This document shows, piece after piece, positions 33,679-41,633 of a stretch of DNA of 45,626 bases; within the stretch, counting starts at the first letter, position 1, and every line of letters begins with the position of its first letter. The notes below the pieces were generated by a model. It saw nothing but the letters and a program-made list of their open reading frames with translations. It was not told the origin of the DNA and searched no databases. The DNA lies in the NCBI GenBank assembly GCA_947490615.1, contig CANLHK010000017.1:1-45626 (forward strand), read 5' to 3'. Source of the DNA: Planctomycetaceae bacterium (lineage in GTDB: Bacteria > Planctomycetota > Phycisphaerae > Phycisphaerales > SM1A02). Made by a program: the position numbers and the translations under genes.

Positions 33679-35163
33679 CTACGCGGCGCGAGGAATCGGC
33701 GTGGGCGCGACTCCATGTGTTGCGGCATCCGACATGCTGCTGATGGTCGCGAGCGCATCAAACGCCGCAGCCTTGTAGAGCTCGGTCAGCGTCGGGTAGT
33801 TCAGACACGACTCCACAAGATGCTCGATGCCAAGTCCGCTGTGAATGGCCATCTGTCCGAGGTGCACGAGCTCCGTCGCGTCCTCGCCGACAATCGAGAC
33901 ACCGAGCAGCGCGCGCGTGTTGGCGTCGAAGATCGCTTTGAGGAGACCCGTCTCGTCGCCGAGCATGCGTCCGCGCGCATTGTCGCGGTAGTGGGCGCGG
34001 CCGATCACAATGCTGATGCACTTCTGATGCGCTTCTTCTTCGGTGAGTCCGACCGCACCGATGGCGGGGATGGTGTAGATCCCGATCGGCACGGTGTCGG
34101 CGACCTTGCGGAGAAACGGAATGCCGAACATGTGGCACGCGGCGACGCGTCCTTGCTCCATGCTCGTCGAGGCGAGTGCGGGAAATCCGATGACATCTCC
34201 CGCAGCAAAGACCGACTCGCAACTGGTGCGGTAGTGCGCATCGACCTTGAGATTGCCGCGTTCATCCGCGGTGAGTCCGATGTTCTGCAGCCCGAGTCCT
34301 GCGGTGTTTCCTGTGCGTCCCAGCGACCAGAGCACGCAATCGCTCGTGAGCGTCGTTCCGTCGGCCAGCGTGGTGCGGGCGCGTCCGTCGGCAAGTCCTT
34401 CGACGCGCGTCACGCCCTGACCGAACCGCAGCGTGATGCCTGCGTCGTCCATCCCGTGCAGCAGGACGGCGCGGATTTCTTCGTCGAGAAAGCGCATGAG
34501 CGCGTCGCGCGGTTCGATGAGCGTGACATCGACGCCGAGCTCCGCGAACACACCTGCGTACTCGCTGCCGATCACGCCAGCACCGACGATGACCAAGGAA
34601 TGCGGCATCGTCTCAAGCTCGAGCACACCGTCGGCATCGACGATGGCGCGATGGCTGAAGTCGACCTGCTTGCCGCGCGCGGGAGAGGAACCGGTGGCAA
34701 TGAGGATGTACTGGGCGTTCAGGAGTTCGACAGTGCCGTCGTCCATCGTGACGCGCACGGTGTGACCATCGACGATCTCGCCGCGGCCGTGGATGATGTC
34801 GACCCTTGCCTCTTCGAGTCGCTCTTCGATGTGGTCATGCTCTTCGAGTTGCACGAGCGTTCGTCGCGCCATGAAGCGTTGCATCGACATGCCCTTGAGC
34901 ACCGTCGGTTCGCAACCAGGAATCGGTCGGCGTCGAAGCGCGCTGGCCACCAGTGCGGTCTCGCGCAATGCTTTGGAGGCGATCGTTCCAGTGTTGACCA
35001 TCGCGCCACCAGGGCGCGGCGCGCACTCGACGATGGCCGCGCGCTTGCCCGCTTGCGCGGCGACCAACGCAGCTTTTTCGCCTGCGGGACCCGAGCCAAT
35101 CGCGATGAGGTCGAACGAACGCACGCCCCCGAATCGGCAGGTCGTGCGAGTGACTTCAGCCAC
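33679..35163 (-). CDS. sthA: SthA-like pyridine-nucleotide oxidoreductase lacking active-site cysteines
   Basis: 494 aa. Flavoprotein of the dihydrolipoamide dehydrogenase superfamily: FAD motif I-A-I-G-S-G-P-A-G-E-K (about 20-30), 'ILIATGSSPARG', NAD(P) motif 'LVIVGAGVIGSEYAGVFAELG', 'VFAAGDVIGFPALASTS', and an intact C-terminal dimerisation domain. The redox-disulphide segment reads G-G-A-M-V-N-T-G-T at 52-60, so Met-55 and Thr-60 replace the CxxxxC cysteines. Transhydrogenase SthA keeps the first Cys in E. coli, so this protein is even further modified. Soluble NAD/NADP transhydrogenase is the best guess; a divergent enzyme is possible. Convergent with pcrA. Confidence 0.8.
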   Translation of the reverse strand: MAEVTRTTCRFGGVRSFDLIAIGSGPAGEKAALVAAQAGKRAAIVECAPRPGGAMVNTGTIASKALRETALVASALRRRPIPGCEPTVLKGMSMQRFMARRTLVQLEEHDHIEERLEEARVDIIHGRGEIVDGHTVRVTMDDGTVELLNAQYILIATGSSPARGKQVDFSHRAIVDADGVLELETMPHSLVIVGAGVIGSEYAGVFAELGVDVTLIEPRDALMRFLDEEIRAVLLHGMDDAGITLRFGQGVTRVEGLADGRARTTLADGTTLTSDCVLWSLGRTGNTAGLGLQNIGLTADERGNLKVDAHYRTSCESVFAAGDVIGFPALASTSMEQGRVAACHMFGIPFLRKVADTVPIGIYTIPAIGAVGLTEEEAHQKCISIVIGRAHYRDNARGRMLGDETGLLKAIFDANTRALLGVSIVGEDATELVHLGQMAIHSGLGIEHLVESCLNYPTLTELYKAAAFDALATISSMSDAATHGVAPTPIPRAA

Positions 35164-35274
35164 TCCTCAACTTCTCGGTCTCCCGAGCAGAATGCAGGCG
35201 AAGACCCCTTGAAGTCCTGGGACTCCCGTGAGGTTTCGTTGGCAAACACCGTGGTTTGAGCTCACGCGCCGCGG

Positions 35275-37389
35275 TTACGGGCAGCAGCCGGTCTGGCTCA
35301 TCACGAACGACCACTGGTCGACTTCGTCACGAATGCGCAGCGCCAGCGGCTTGCCTTGTCCGTGGCCCGCGTCGCGATCGACCCAGAGCATGATGGGATC
35401 TTGCGCGAGGTCGTTGGACGCGTTGGCTTGCATGCGCGCCACGAACTTTCGCGCGTGCAGCGGATGGACACGCGAGTCGTTCTCTCCAGCCGTCACTAAG
35501 AGCGCGGGGTACTTCTGCGCCTTGTGAACATTGTGGTAGGGGGAGTAGGCGTAGAGCGTCTGGAATTGCTTGGCGTCCTCGCTTGAGCCGTACTCGGGAG
35601 TCCAGTAGCGGGCGATGAGGAAGTCCTGGAAGCGCACCATGTCCAAGAGTGGCACAGCGACAATCGCCGCTGCGAACAACTCGGGCCGTTGCGTCACAGC
35701 GACACCCGTGAGGAGGCCACCGTTGGAGCCGCCTTCGATGGCGAGTCGCTTGGTCGTCGTGTACTTGTTGGCGACGAGCCATTCCGCGCAGGCGTAGAAG
35801 TCATCGAAGACATTTTGCTTGTTCGCCTGCATACCAGCGCGATGCCAGGCTTCGCCGTACTCGCCGCCGCCGCGGAGATTCGCCACGACATAGACGCCAC
35901 CCGCATCGAGCCAAGGGACGATCGTGGGATTGAAGGTCGGCGTGAGCGACACATTGAAACCGCCGTAGCCGTAGAGCAGCGCGGGGTTGTTGCCGTCGAG
36001 CTTCATGTCCTTCTTGTGGACGATGAACATCGGGACTTCGGTGCCATCCTTCGACTTCGCGCGCTTCTGCACGACGGTGTAGTTCGAGAGGTCGGTCGGG
36101 GTCTCGGTCTTGGCCCACAACATGAGCTTCGGATGCATCGCGTGCGATTGGTAGATCGCGCGCGGCGCGTCGTAGCTGGTGTAGCTGACCCAGATTTCGT
36201 GGCGCTTGTCGCTCGTCGAGAGGCTTGCGGTGCCGAGACCAGGAAGCGGAATCTCGTGCAGCACCTTGCCCTCAAGCGAGAGCACTTCAAAGCGCGAGCA
36301 GACATCCTTGGACCAACTCGTGACAAAGACATCCTTGGCGAGCGCGACACCTTCAAGCACCATGTCGGCGCGCTCAGGAAGAATCGTCTTCCACGCGGCG
36401 CGCTCGGGGTGATGGAGATTGACGGCCACAAGGCTGCCCTTGGGAGTTCCGAAACTCGTGGTGAGGTAGAGCGTGTGGCCGACGACTTCGACGGGATCGA
36501 AGCGTCCATCAAGGCCTTCCGCGAGCACCGTCTTCTGGAGTTCACCCTTCTCGAGCCATGGCGCCATCGGCGCGATCCAGAGGTCGTTCGCTTGCCAACC
36601 CTTGCTGAGTGAGCCGATGAGCCACTTGCCGTCGGTCGATGGACCTGCGCCAGGAATCTCGCTTGGCACGGTTTGCTTGACGACGATCTTGTCGGTCGCA
36701 GCGTCGCTACCAAGCGTGTGGTAGCGGGTTTCGCGCGAGTAAGCATCCTTGATGTCGCGCAAGCCCGAGTAGAAGAAGCTCGCGCCGTCAGGCATCCAAC
36801 CTGAGAGTTGCACCTTGCCGACGATGGTGTCAGGCAGCCACTTGCCCGTGGCGACATCGAGCACATGGAGCTCGCTCATCTCGCTGCCCTTCTGCGAAGT
36901 GCCGAAGGCCATGAGCGTTCCCGCTTCGTTGGGCGTCCACCAATCGAGGCTGGTGAGGCCCTTGGCGTCGAGGGTGTTCACATCGAGGAGCACGCGCGGC
37001 TCTGCGTCGCGCGTGGTTCGGAACTTCACGACACCTTGGTTCTGCGTGCCCTTGCGCTCGGAGTAGAAGTAGCCAGCGTCGGTCATGCGCGGCGCGCTCA
37101 CGGCGCCAAGCGTCATCCATGGCTCGATCGCTTTGGTCAGCGCGGCGCGGCAGGGCACCGCATCAAGCACCGCACGAGTGGCGTCGTTCTGGACGGTCGT
37201 CCACTCGGTGACCTCCGACGAGTCCTTCTCCAACTTCTCAAGCCAGCGGTAGTCGTCGGTGATCTCGATGCCGTGGACGGTGTCCTTGACGGGATCGATC
37301 TTGGTCGGAGGAACGACGGCGGCGAAGAGGAGCGCTGTAACGGGGATCGCGATGAGCATGAGAAAGACTCCCAAAGTAAGGAGTCTCAT
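35275..37389 (-). CDS. Prolyl oligopeptidase (family S9A), exported
   Basis: 704 aa from the ATG at 37389, which has a GAGG 8 nt upstream; the N-terminus MRLLTLGVFLMLIAIPVTAL is a signal peptide or anchor. It cleaves proline-containing peptides. N-terminal propeller block 'DYRWLEKLEKDSSEVTEWTT', then an alpha/beta hydrolase domain with catalytic Ser at about 554 in G-G-S-N-G-G, Asp at about 638 in 'ENDSRVHPLHARKFVARMQA' and His at about 673 in D-A-G-H-G. 'YGYGGFNVSLTPTFNP' and 'NLRGGGEYGEAWHRAG' are family marks. The upstream map stop (37428) is 39 bp away, so the two genes may share a transcript. Confidence 0.93.
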   Translation of the reverse strand: MRLLTLGVFLMLIAIPVTALLFAAVVPPTKIDPVKDTVHGIEITDDYRWLEKLEKDSSEVTEWTTVQNDATRAVLDAVPCRAALTKAIEPWMTLGAVSAPRMTDAGYFYSERKGTQNQGVVKFRTTRDAEPRVLLDVNTLDAKGLTSLDWWTPNEAGTLMAFGTSQKGSEMSELHVLDVATGKWLPDTIVGKVQLSGWMPDGASFFYSGLRDIKDAYSRETRYHTLGSDAATDKIVVKQTVPSEIPGAGPSTDGKWLIGSLSKGWQANDLWIAPMAPWLEKGELQKTVLAEGLDGRFDPVEVVGHTLYLTTSFGTPKGSLVAVNLHHPERAAWKTILPERADMVLEGVALAKDVFVTSWSKDVCSRFEVLSLEGKVLHEIPLPGLGTASLSTSDKRHEIWVSYTSYDAPRAIYQSHAMHPKLMLWAKTETPTDLSNYTVVQKRAKSKDGTEVPMFIVHKKDMKLDGNNPALLYGYGGFNVSLTPTFNPTIVPWLDAGGVYVVANLRGGGEYGEAWHRAGMQANKQNVFDDFYACAEWLVANKYTTTKRLAIEGGSNGGLLTGVAVTQRPELFAAAIVAVPLLDMVRFQDFLIARYWTPEYGSSEDAKQFQTLYAYSPYHNVHKAQKYPALLVTAGENDSRVHPLHARKFVARMQANASNDLAQDPIMLWVDRDAGHGQGKPLALRIRDEVDQWSFVMSQTGCCP

Positions 37390-37427
37390 CGTAATGCCTC
37401 GCAGGAGATGCTCCGACGGTGCGCGCG

Positions 37428-38240
37428 TCAACCCACGATTTCAGGCAGATCAAAGAGACCTTGCGTGAGATTGATCGGTCCGTCCTCGGTCACGAGGACA
37501 TCAGCCTCGTAGTGCACGCTCATCGATCCGTCGGCTGTGAAGACGGGCCATTCGCGGCCAACAGAGCGGGTTTCGCTGCTCGAGATCGCGATCATCGGTT
37601 CGACGGCGACGAGCAAGCCTGGCTTGATCGCCTTCCACGCTTCGGGCCATTCGCCTGGATAGCTCGGAACCACATTGGCGACAAACGGTGCCGAGTGGAG
37701 GTCTTTGCCGTAGCCGTGACCACCGAGTCCGCGCACGAGACAGAACTTGCATTCTCCCTCAACATAACTCTGCACCGCTTTGGCAAAGTCGATGAGCGGG
37801 CGTCCTGGTTGCAGCGCCTCGACGCCCCGACGCAAACTTTCGACGCCGCAACGCATCAGCGCCTCGGAGATCGGATCGCGCTCCTTGATCGCATAGGTCC
37901 ACGCCGCGTCACCGATCCAGCCCTTGTGTCGCACACCGATGTCGATCGAAACCAAGTCGCCGCGTCGTAACGGCGAAGCGCGCATCTGGTGGGTGCCATG
38001 GACGACGCACGAGTTCACGGAAAGACAGGCGTGCGACGGGAAAGGCGGATGCCCGCGGATTTGGTAGCCGACGAAACAACTCGGCGCCTTGAGCTCTGCA
38101 AGTGTCTTGCCTACGAAGGCATCGATCTCGGCGAGTGTCTGGCCCTCGCGCAAGAACTCAGCGAGTCGCTGGTGCATGGTGACCACGCACGCTGCGGCGT
38201 TGGTCGCTCCTTCGATGTCGGCTGGACTGGTGACACTCAT
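37428..38240 (-). CDS. map: Methionine aminopeptidase type I
   Basis: 270 aa. It removes the initiator methionine. Metal ligands Asp-100 (D-I-G-V) and Asp-111 (W-I-G-D-A-A), His-81 (V-V-H-G), the GGHGYG block with the His ligand, Glu in 'AVEPM', and Glu near the C-terminus ('SVHYEADVLVTEDG'). Length is that of the type I enzyme with no N-terminal zinc-finger extension. Start at the ATG at 38240 (MSVTSPADIEGATNAA). Confidence 0.95.
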   Translation of the reverse strand: MSVTSPADIEGATNAAACVVTMHQRLAEFLREGQTLAEIDAFVGKTLAELKAPSCFVGYQIRGHPPFPSHACLSVNSCVVHGTHQMRASPLRRGDLVSIDIGVRHKGWIGDAAWTYAIKERDPISEALMRCGVESLRRGVEALQPGRPLIDFAKAVQSYVEGECKFCLVRGLGGHGYGKDLHSAPFVANVVPSYPGEWPEAWKAIKPGLLVAVEPMIAISSSETRSVGREWPVFTADGSMSVHYEADVLVTEDGPINLTQGLFDLPEIVG

Positions 38241-38276
38241 GGCGCGGCAAATGTAACGGAACGCCTGCGAGGCGGC

Positions 38277-39524
38277 TCAGCACCAGATATCTGAGCAATC
38301 CAACAGTTCACCACCGAGATAGGTTGAGATCGGCGTCACAGCGCCCCATTCATACGCCAACGCGCGTTCGTCCGTGGTGGGGAGCACGATGAGATCGGCG
38401 CGCTTGCCGACTTCGATGGAGCCTGTCTTCTTCTCAAGACCAAGCGCACACGCACTGTTCCAACAGGCTGCGTTGATCGCCTCCGCGTGTGTCATGCGGT
38501 AGAAGCGCGCCGCAAGGGCGATGGTCAGCGGCATCGAGGTCATCGGGCTCGAACCAGGATTGAAATTCGTAGCGATGGCGACGCCAGCACCCGCGTCGAG
38601 CAGCGCACGACCGTTGGCAAAGCGCAAATCAAGCGTGAGTCCGCAGCCAGGCAGGAGCACTGCGATGGCTGAGGATTGCGCCACGCGAGAAAGCGCCGCG
38701 TCGGAACTCGCCTCAAGGTGATCGACGGTGCGCGCGCCGAGAGCGAGCGCGTCATCGAGAAATCCAAGCTCATTGAACTGGTCGACATGCGCGCGCAGCG
38801 GGCATCCGAGCGTCTTGGCGCGCTCGAAGAGTCGTCGCGCAGCGTCGCGCGGCCACGCGGATTTCTCACAGTAGACATCGCAGGCGATCGGACCGTGCCG
38901 CGCGACGACGGCAGGCAGCATCTCGTCGATGACGGCCGTCGTGTAGGCATCTTCAGGTCCATCGATCGCGTGCGCGCCGAGGAAGGTTCCCGCGATGAAA
39001 CCCAGATCGTGCTGCGCGACTTCGGCAATGGCCGCGAGCATCTTCAACTCCGCAGCGCGCTCGAGTCCGTAGCCACTCTTGATCTCGACATGCGCGGTGC
39101 CCGTCGTGCGCATCTGCCGAAGATGGGTGCGGATACTTTCGACGAGTTGGTCATGAGTCGCGCCACGCACCGCGCGCACCGTCGACATGATCCCGCCGCC
39201 CGCCGCGAGGATGCTCAGGTAGTCAGTGCCTGCAAGCCGCATCGCCGTCTCGTCGTAGCGCTCACCAACAAAGCAGGCGTGGGTGTGACAGTCGGTGAAG
39301 GCTGGCATCACGACGCGACCCTCGACATCGACGATGTCATCCTGCGCGCCTTCGTGTTCAGGTGGAACCTCGCCACTGCCGACGGCTTCAATCAAGCCAC
39401 GCTGCATCACCACGAAGCCTCGCTCGATGACTCCAAGTTCACGCATCGCCTCGCCGCGGCGCGGACCAGCCGCGTGCTGCGCAAGCGTGAGGATTCGAGC
39501 ATTGCAAAGAATGAGTTTGGACAT
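38277..39524 (-). CDS. hutI: Imidazolonepropionase
   Basis: 415 aa. It opens the imidazolone ring in histidine degradation. Amidohydrolase-fold marks are the metal-binding 'TDCHTHACFVGERYDE' (His-x-His), 'TAHVEIKSGYGLE', 'RAHVDQFNELGFLDDALALG' and 'TVDHLEAS', then 'IATNFNPGSSPMTSMPLTIALA', a signature segment of HutI. The C-terminal beta-sheet 'GSIEVGKRADLIVLPTTDE' is typical. hutU and hutH are not in the window. It is divergent from sixA across a 56-bp gap. Confidence 0.95.
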   Translation of the reverse strand: MSKLILCNARILTLAQHAAGPRRGEAMRELGVIERGFVVMQRGLIEAVGSGEVPPEHEGAQDDIVDVEGRVVMPAFTDCHTHACFVGERYDETAMRLAGTDYLSILAAGGGIMSTVRAVRGATHDQLVESIRTHLRQMRTTGTAHVEIKSGYGLERAAELKMLAAIAEVAQHDLGFIAGTFLGAHAIDGPEDAYTTAVIDEMLPAVVARHGPIACDVYCEKSAWPRDAARRLFERAKTLGCPLRAHVDQFNELGFLDDALALGARTVDHLEASSDAALSRVAQSSAIAVLLPGCGLTLDLRFANGRALLDAGAGVAIATNFNPGSSPMTSMPLTIALAARFYRMTHAEAINAACWNSACALGLEKKTGSIEVGKRADLIVLPTTDERALAYEWGAVTPISTYLGGELLDCSDIWC

Positions 39525-39580
39525 GGCGCGCGGAGTGTCGCAGAAGCGCGCTCGGGTTACAGTGGTCCTTGGAGTTCCCG

Positions 39581-40147
39581 ATGGACCTGTTGTTGGTTCG
39601 ACATGCTCGTGCGTTTGATCGCGACAGCGCCGCGTGGCCCGACGATGCGCGCCGCCCGCTGACCGCCGAGGGTCGCGAAGCGTTCATCGTGCTCGCGCGA
39701 AAGCTCGGTCGTCTGGACTTGGATGTCGAACTCGTCGAATCGAGCAACTTCGTCCGCGCCTGGCAGACAGCGATGATCCTCTGCGAAGAAACACGCTGGC
39801 CCAAGCCATTGCGTCATGAGCGGCTTGAAGGAGCATCGGGCGAGGAGTCGATCGAATCGCTGGTCAGCGCACTGCAAGGGATGCTTGCGCTCAACACCGT
39901 GGTGTGGGTTGGTCACGAGCCGATGCTCTCACGACTCGCCGCGCGACTCTTGACGGGCCGCACCGATGGAGCTGCGATCGAGTTCAAGAAGGGCGCGGTC
40001 GTCGCGCTGCGCCTTCATGAGTCGGGCAAGACGCTCAAGGCTGATCTCTTGTGGATGCTCACGCCTCGGTTGGTCGCGCGGCTTCAGAAGAGCAAAGCCG
40101 CCAAGCGCCAGTCGAAAGCCGCGAAGCGCCCGGGCAAGATCGATTAG
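39581..40147 (+). CDS. sixA: SixA-type phosphohistidine phosphatase
   Basis: 188 aa from the ATG at 39581, preceded by GGAG at a 6-nt spacing; an earlier in-frame TTG (39569) is less likely. Phosphoglycerate-mutase-like fold: catalytic His-8 in L-L-V-R-H-A-R-A, 'SNFVRAWQTAMILCEE', and His-112 in V-G-H-E-P-M-L. It dephosphorylates phosphohistidine proteins such as phosphotransfer domains. A basic tail of Lys/Ala repeats ('KSKAAKRQSKAAKRPGKID') is unusual and might bind nucleic acid or membranes. Its stop overlaps the convergent STAS gene by 4 bp. Confidence 0.87.
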   Translation: MDLLLVRHARAFDRDSAAWPDDARRPLTAEGREAFIVLARKLGRLDLDVELVESSNFVRAWQTAMILCEETRWPKPLRHERLEGASGEESIESLVSALQGMLALNTVVWVGHEPMLSRLAARLLTGRTDGAAIEFKKGAVVALRLHESGKTLKADLLWMLTPRLVARLQKSKAAKRQSKAAKRPGKID

Positions 40148-40524
40148 CCGCGCAGTTGCGCGTCGAGTTCCGCTTGGTCTTTGGCGAACTTGAACATCTG
40201 GTCGATCTTCATCATGACCAGGAGCTTCAAGAGTTCGGGAGCGCAACCGAAGAGGATCGACTTGCCGCCCGCGGCAAGTGCCTTGTTGCGCAGCGCGATG
40301 CAGACGCCCACGCCCATCGAGGACATGAAGGTCACGCTCTGCAAATCGATGATGAAGAACTTGAGGTCCTTGCCCGCGGCCTTGAGATACGGGTCGACTT
40401 CGAGGCTGATGATCGGGCTCTCGCGCTGACCGACCTGCGAAGTCTTGAGCTTCACATAGAGCCGACGATTGGAGAAGTCGATGTCGGCGTGCGACGAGGA
40501 TTTTTGTGCAGGGAGGTCAGCCAT
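40144..40524 (-). CDS. STAS-domain protein (putative anti-sigma factor antagonist)
   Basis: 126 aa. A single STAS domain: 'DLKFFIIDLQSVTFMSSMGVGVCIALRN', with Ser-68/Ser-69 as phosphorylation candidates, then 'GGKSILFGCAPELLKLLVMMKIDQMF'. It is of the SpoIIAA/RsbV type, typically dephosphorylated to release a sigma factor from its anti-sigma kinase. No partner kinase gene is nearby. Adjacent convergent sixA is a phosphatase gene, but phosphohistidine rather than phosphoserine, so the neighbourhood may be coincidental. Confidence 0.85.
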   Translation of the reverse strand: MADLPAQKSSSHADIDFSNRRLYVKLKTSQVGQRESPIISLEVDPYLKAAGKDLKFFIIDLQSVTFMSSMGVGVCIALRNKALAAGGKSILFGCAPELLKLLVMMKIDQMFKFAKDQAELDAQLRG

Positions 40525-40547
40525 GGCGTGTTCGCGAGTTGCGCAGT

Positions 40548-41537
40548 CTACTCGGAGTCGCGTGCAGCGCGCACAACGGGAAAGCCGTAGATCACGAGGT
40601 CGGCCGAGTCTCGATCTTCTTTGCGTAAGCGCGGACTCGACTCGTCAAACACGCTGATGGTCAACACGCGTGCGCCTGGCCGCCGCGCCTGAAACTGCAG
40701 CACGGTGCCGCCGCGGCGCTCGATGTGGAAACAGCCTGCGCAGAGGATGACCTTCGGCGCACCGTGAGCAAGTGCGTTGGCGGCCGACGCTCCCATGGTG
40801 CCGTCCCACAGTGACTGCGAGAGAAATGCCGTGTTCGAGCGCGCGCGCGACTCCGCGGAGTCAGGGTCCTCATCGTTGCTGGTGACGAAGTCGTGAAAGC
40901 GCTCTTTCGAGGCCAGCCACGCGGCGCACCAGGCTGGGTCATCGGTTGTTTGCAGCGGAATGTCGAAGTAGCCGCGTTCGGGTTGGCCAAGTTGGTCGAG
41001 CGCATCGTGACCATCGCTGCGCGCGCGTCGCACGAGGTCACGCGGCGCGTTGGCTGCGCTCACAGGCGAATCAGCTTCACGCGCCGCGTCGACGAGCGGT
41101 TGGAAGAAGTTCACCCAAGTCCCTTTGCCTGCCCAGTCGCGGCTCTTGGTGGCGTCGATGAACGCATCGGGCGTCATCTCGCCGCGCAGGTACGCGTCGA
41201 GCATGACTTGTTCGTTGCGCTCAAGATGTTCAAGCGCGATCGCAGTGCCGGGCGTGCAGGCTAAGAGGTCCTGATAGACCGCCAACTGCACCGCGTGACC
41301 CGTCGGATCGTCGTGGCGTTCGCCGATGAAGATCGCGTCGGCGTCGCGCACGCGGTCCATCACATCCGACCAGCCGAGGAGCGCACCCGAGTGGCCATCC
41401 ACGATCGAAAGCGTGCGCGCGGAGGGATCGCTGCGCGCCGATGCGGTTGTCGTGCAACCAGTTGCGCCCAAGAGCAAGAGGGCAGCGACCGCCAACGAAT
41501 GCACGACATGGAACTTCGCGAATCTGCAGAGAGACAT
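40548..41537 (-). CDS. ChaN-like lipoprotein
   Basis: 329 aa from the ATG at 41537 (MSLCRFAKFHVV). The lipoprotein signal ends at 'LLLLGATGC'. The body has 'IFIGERHDDPTGHAVQLAVYQDLL' and 'AIALEHLERNEQVMLDAYLRGE', then 'ILCAGCFHIERRGG' (His), matching the ChaN/DUF399 family that binds haem in Campylobacter. Function in iron or haem handling is inference. It is divergent from the M14 peptidase gene. Confidence 0.83.
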   Translation of the reverse strand: MSLCRFAKFHVVHSLAVAALLLLGATGCTTTASARSDPSARTLSIVDGHSGALLGWSDVMDRVRDADAIFIGERHDDPTGHAVQLAVYQDLLACTPGTAIALEHLERNEQVMLDAYLRGEMTPDAFIDATKSRDWAGKGTWVNFFQPLVDAAREADSPVSAANAPRDLVRRARSDGHDALDQLGQPERGYFDIPLQTTDDPAWCAAWLASKERFHDFVTSNDEDPDSAESRARSNTAFLSQSLWDGTMGASAANALAHGAPKVILCAGCFHIERRGGTVLQFQARRPGARVLTISVFDESSPRLRKEDRDSADLVIYGFPVVRAARDSE

Positions 41538-41633
41538 GGAACCGAGTGTACCGATGGTCCGTGTTCCGCGGGATTTCCGGCGCAGCCGACCACGATGCTT
41601 GCGATGGCGCATGCTTGGAGCGACACTTGGCGC

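Noticed and set aside
35200-37500. TTG start at 37431 for the prolyl oligopeptidase
   Set aside because: The ATG at 37389 has a better ribosome binding site and begins the signal peptide; the extension would also overlap the map stop codon.
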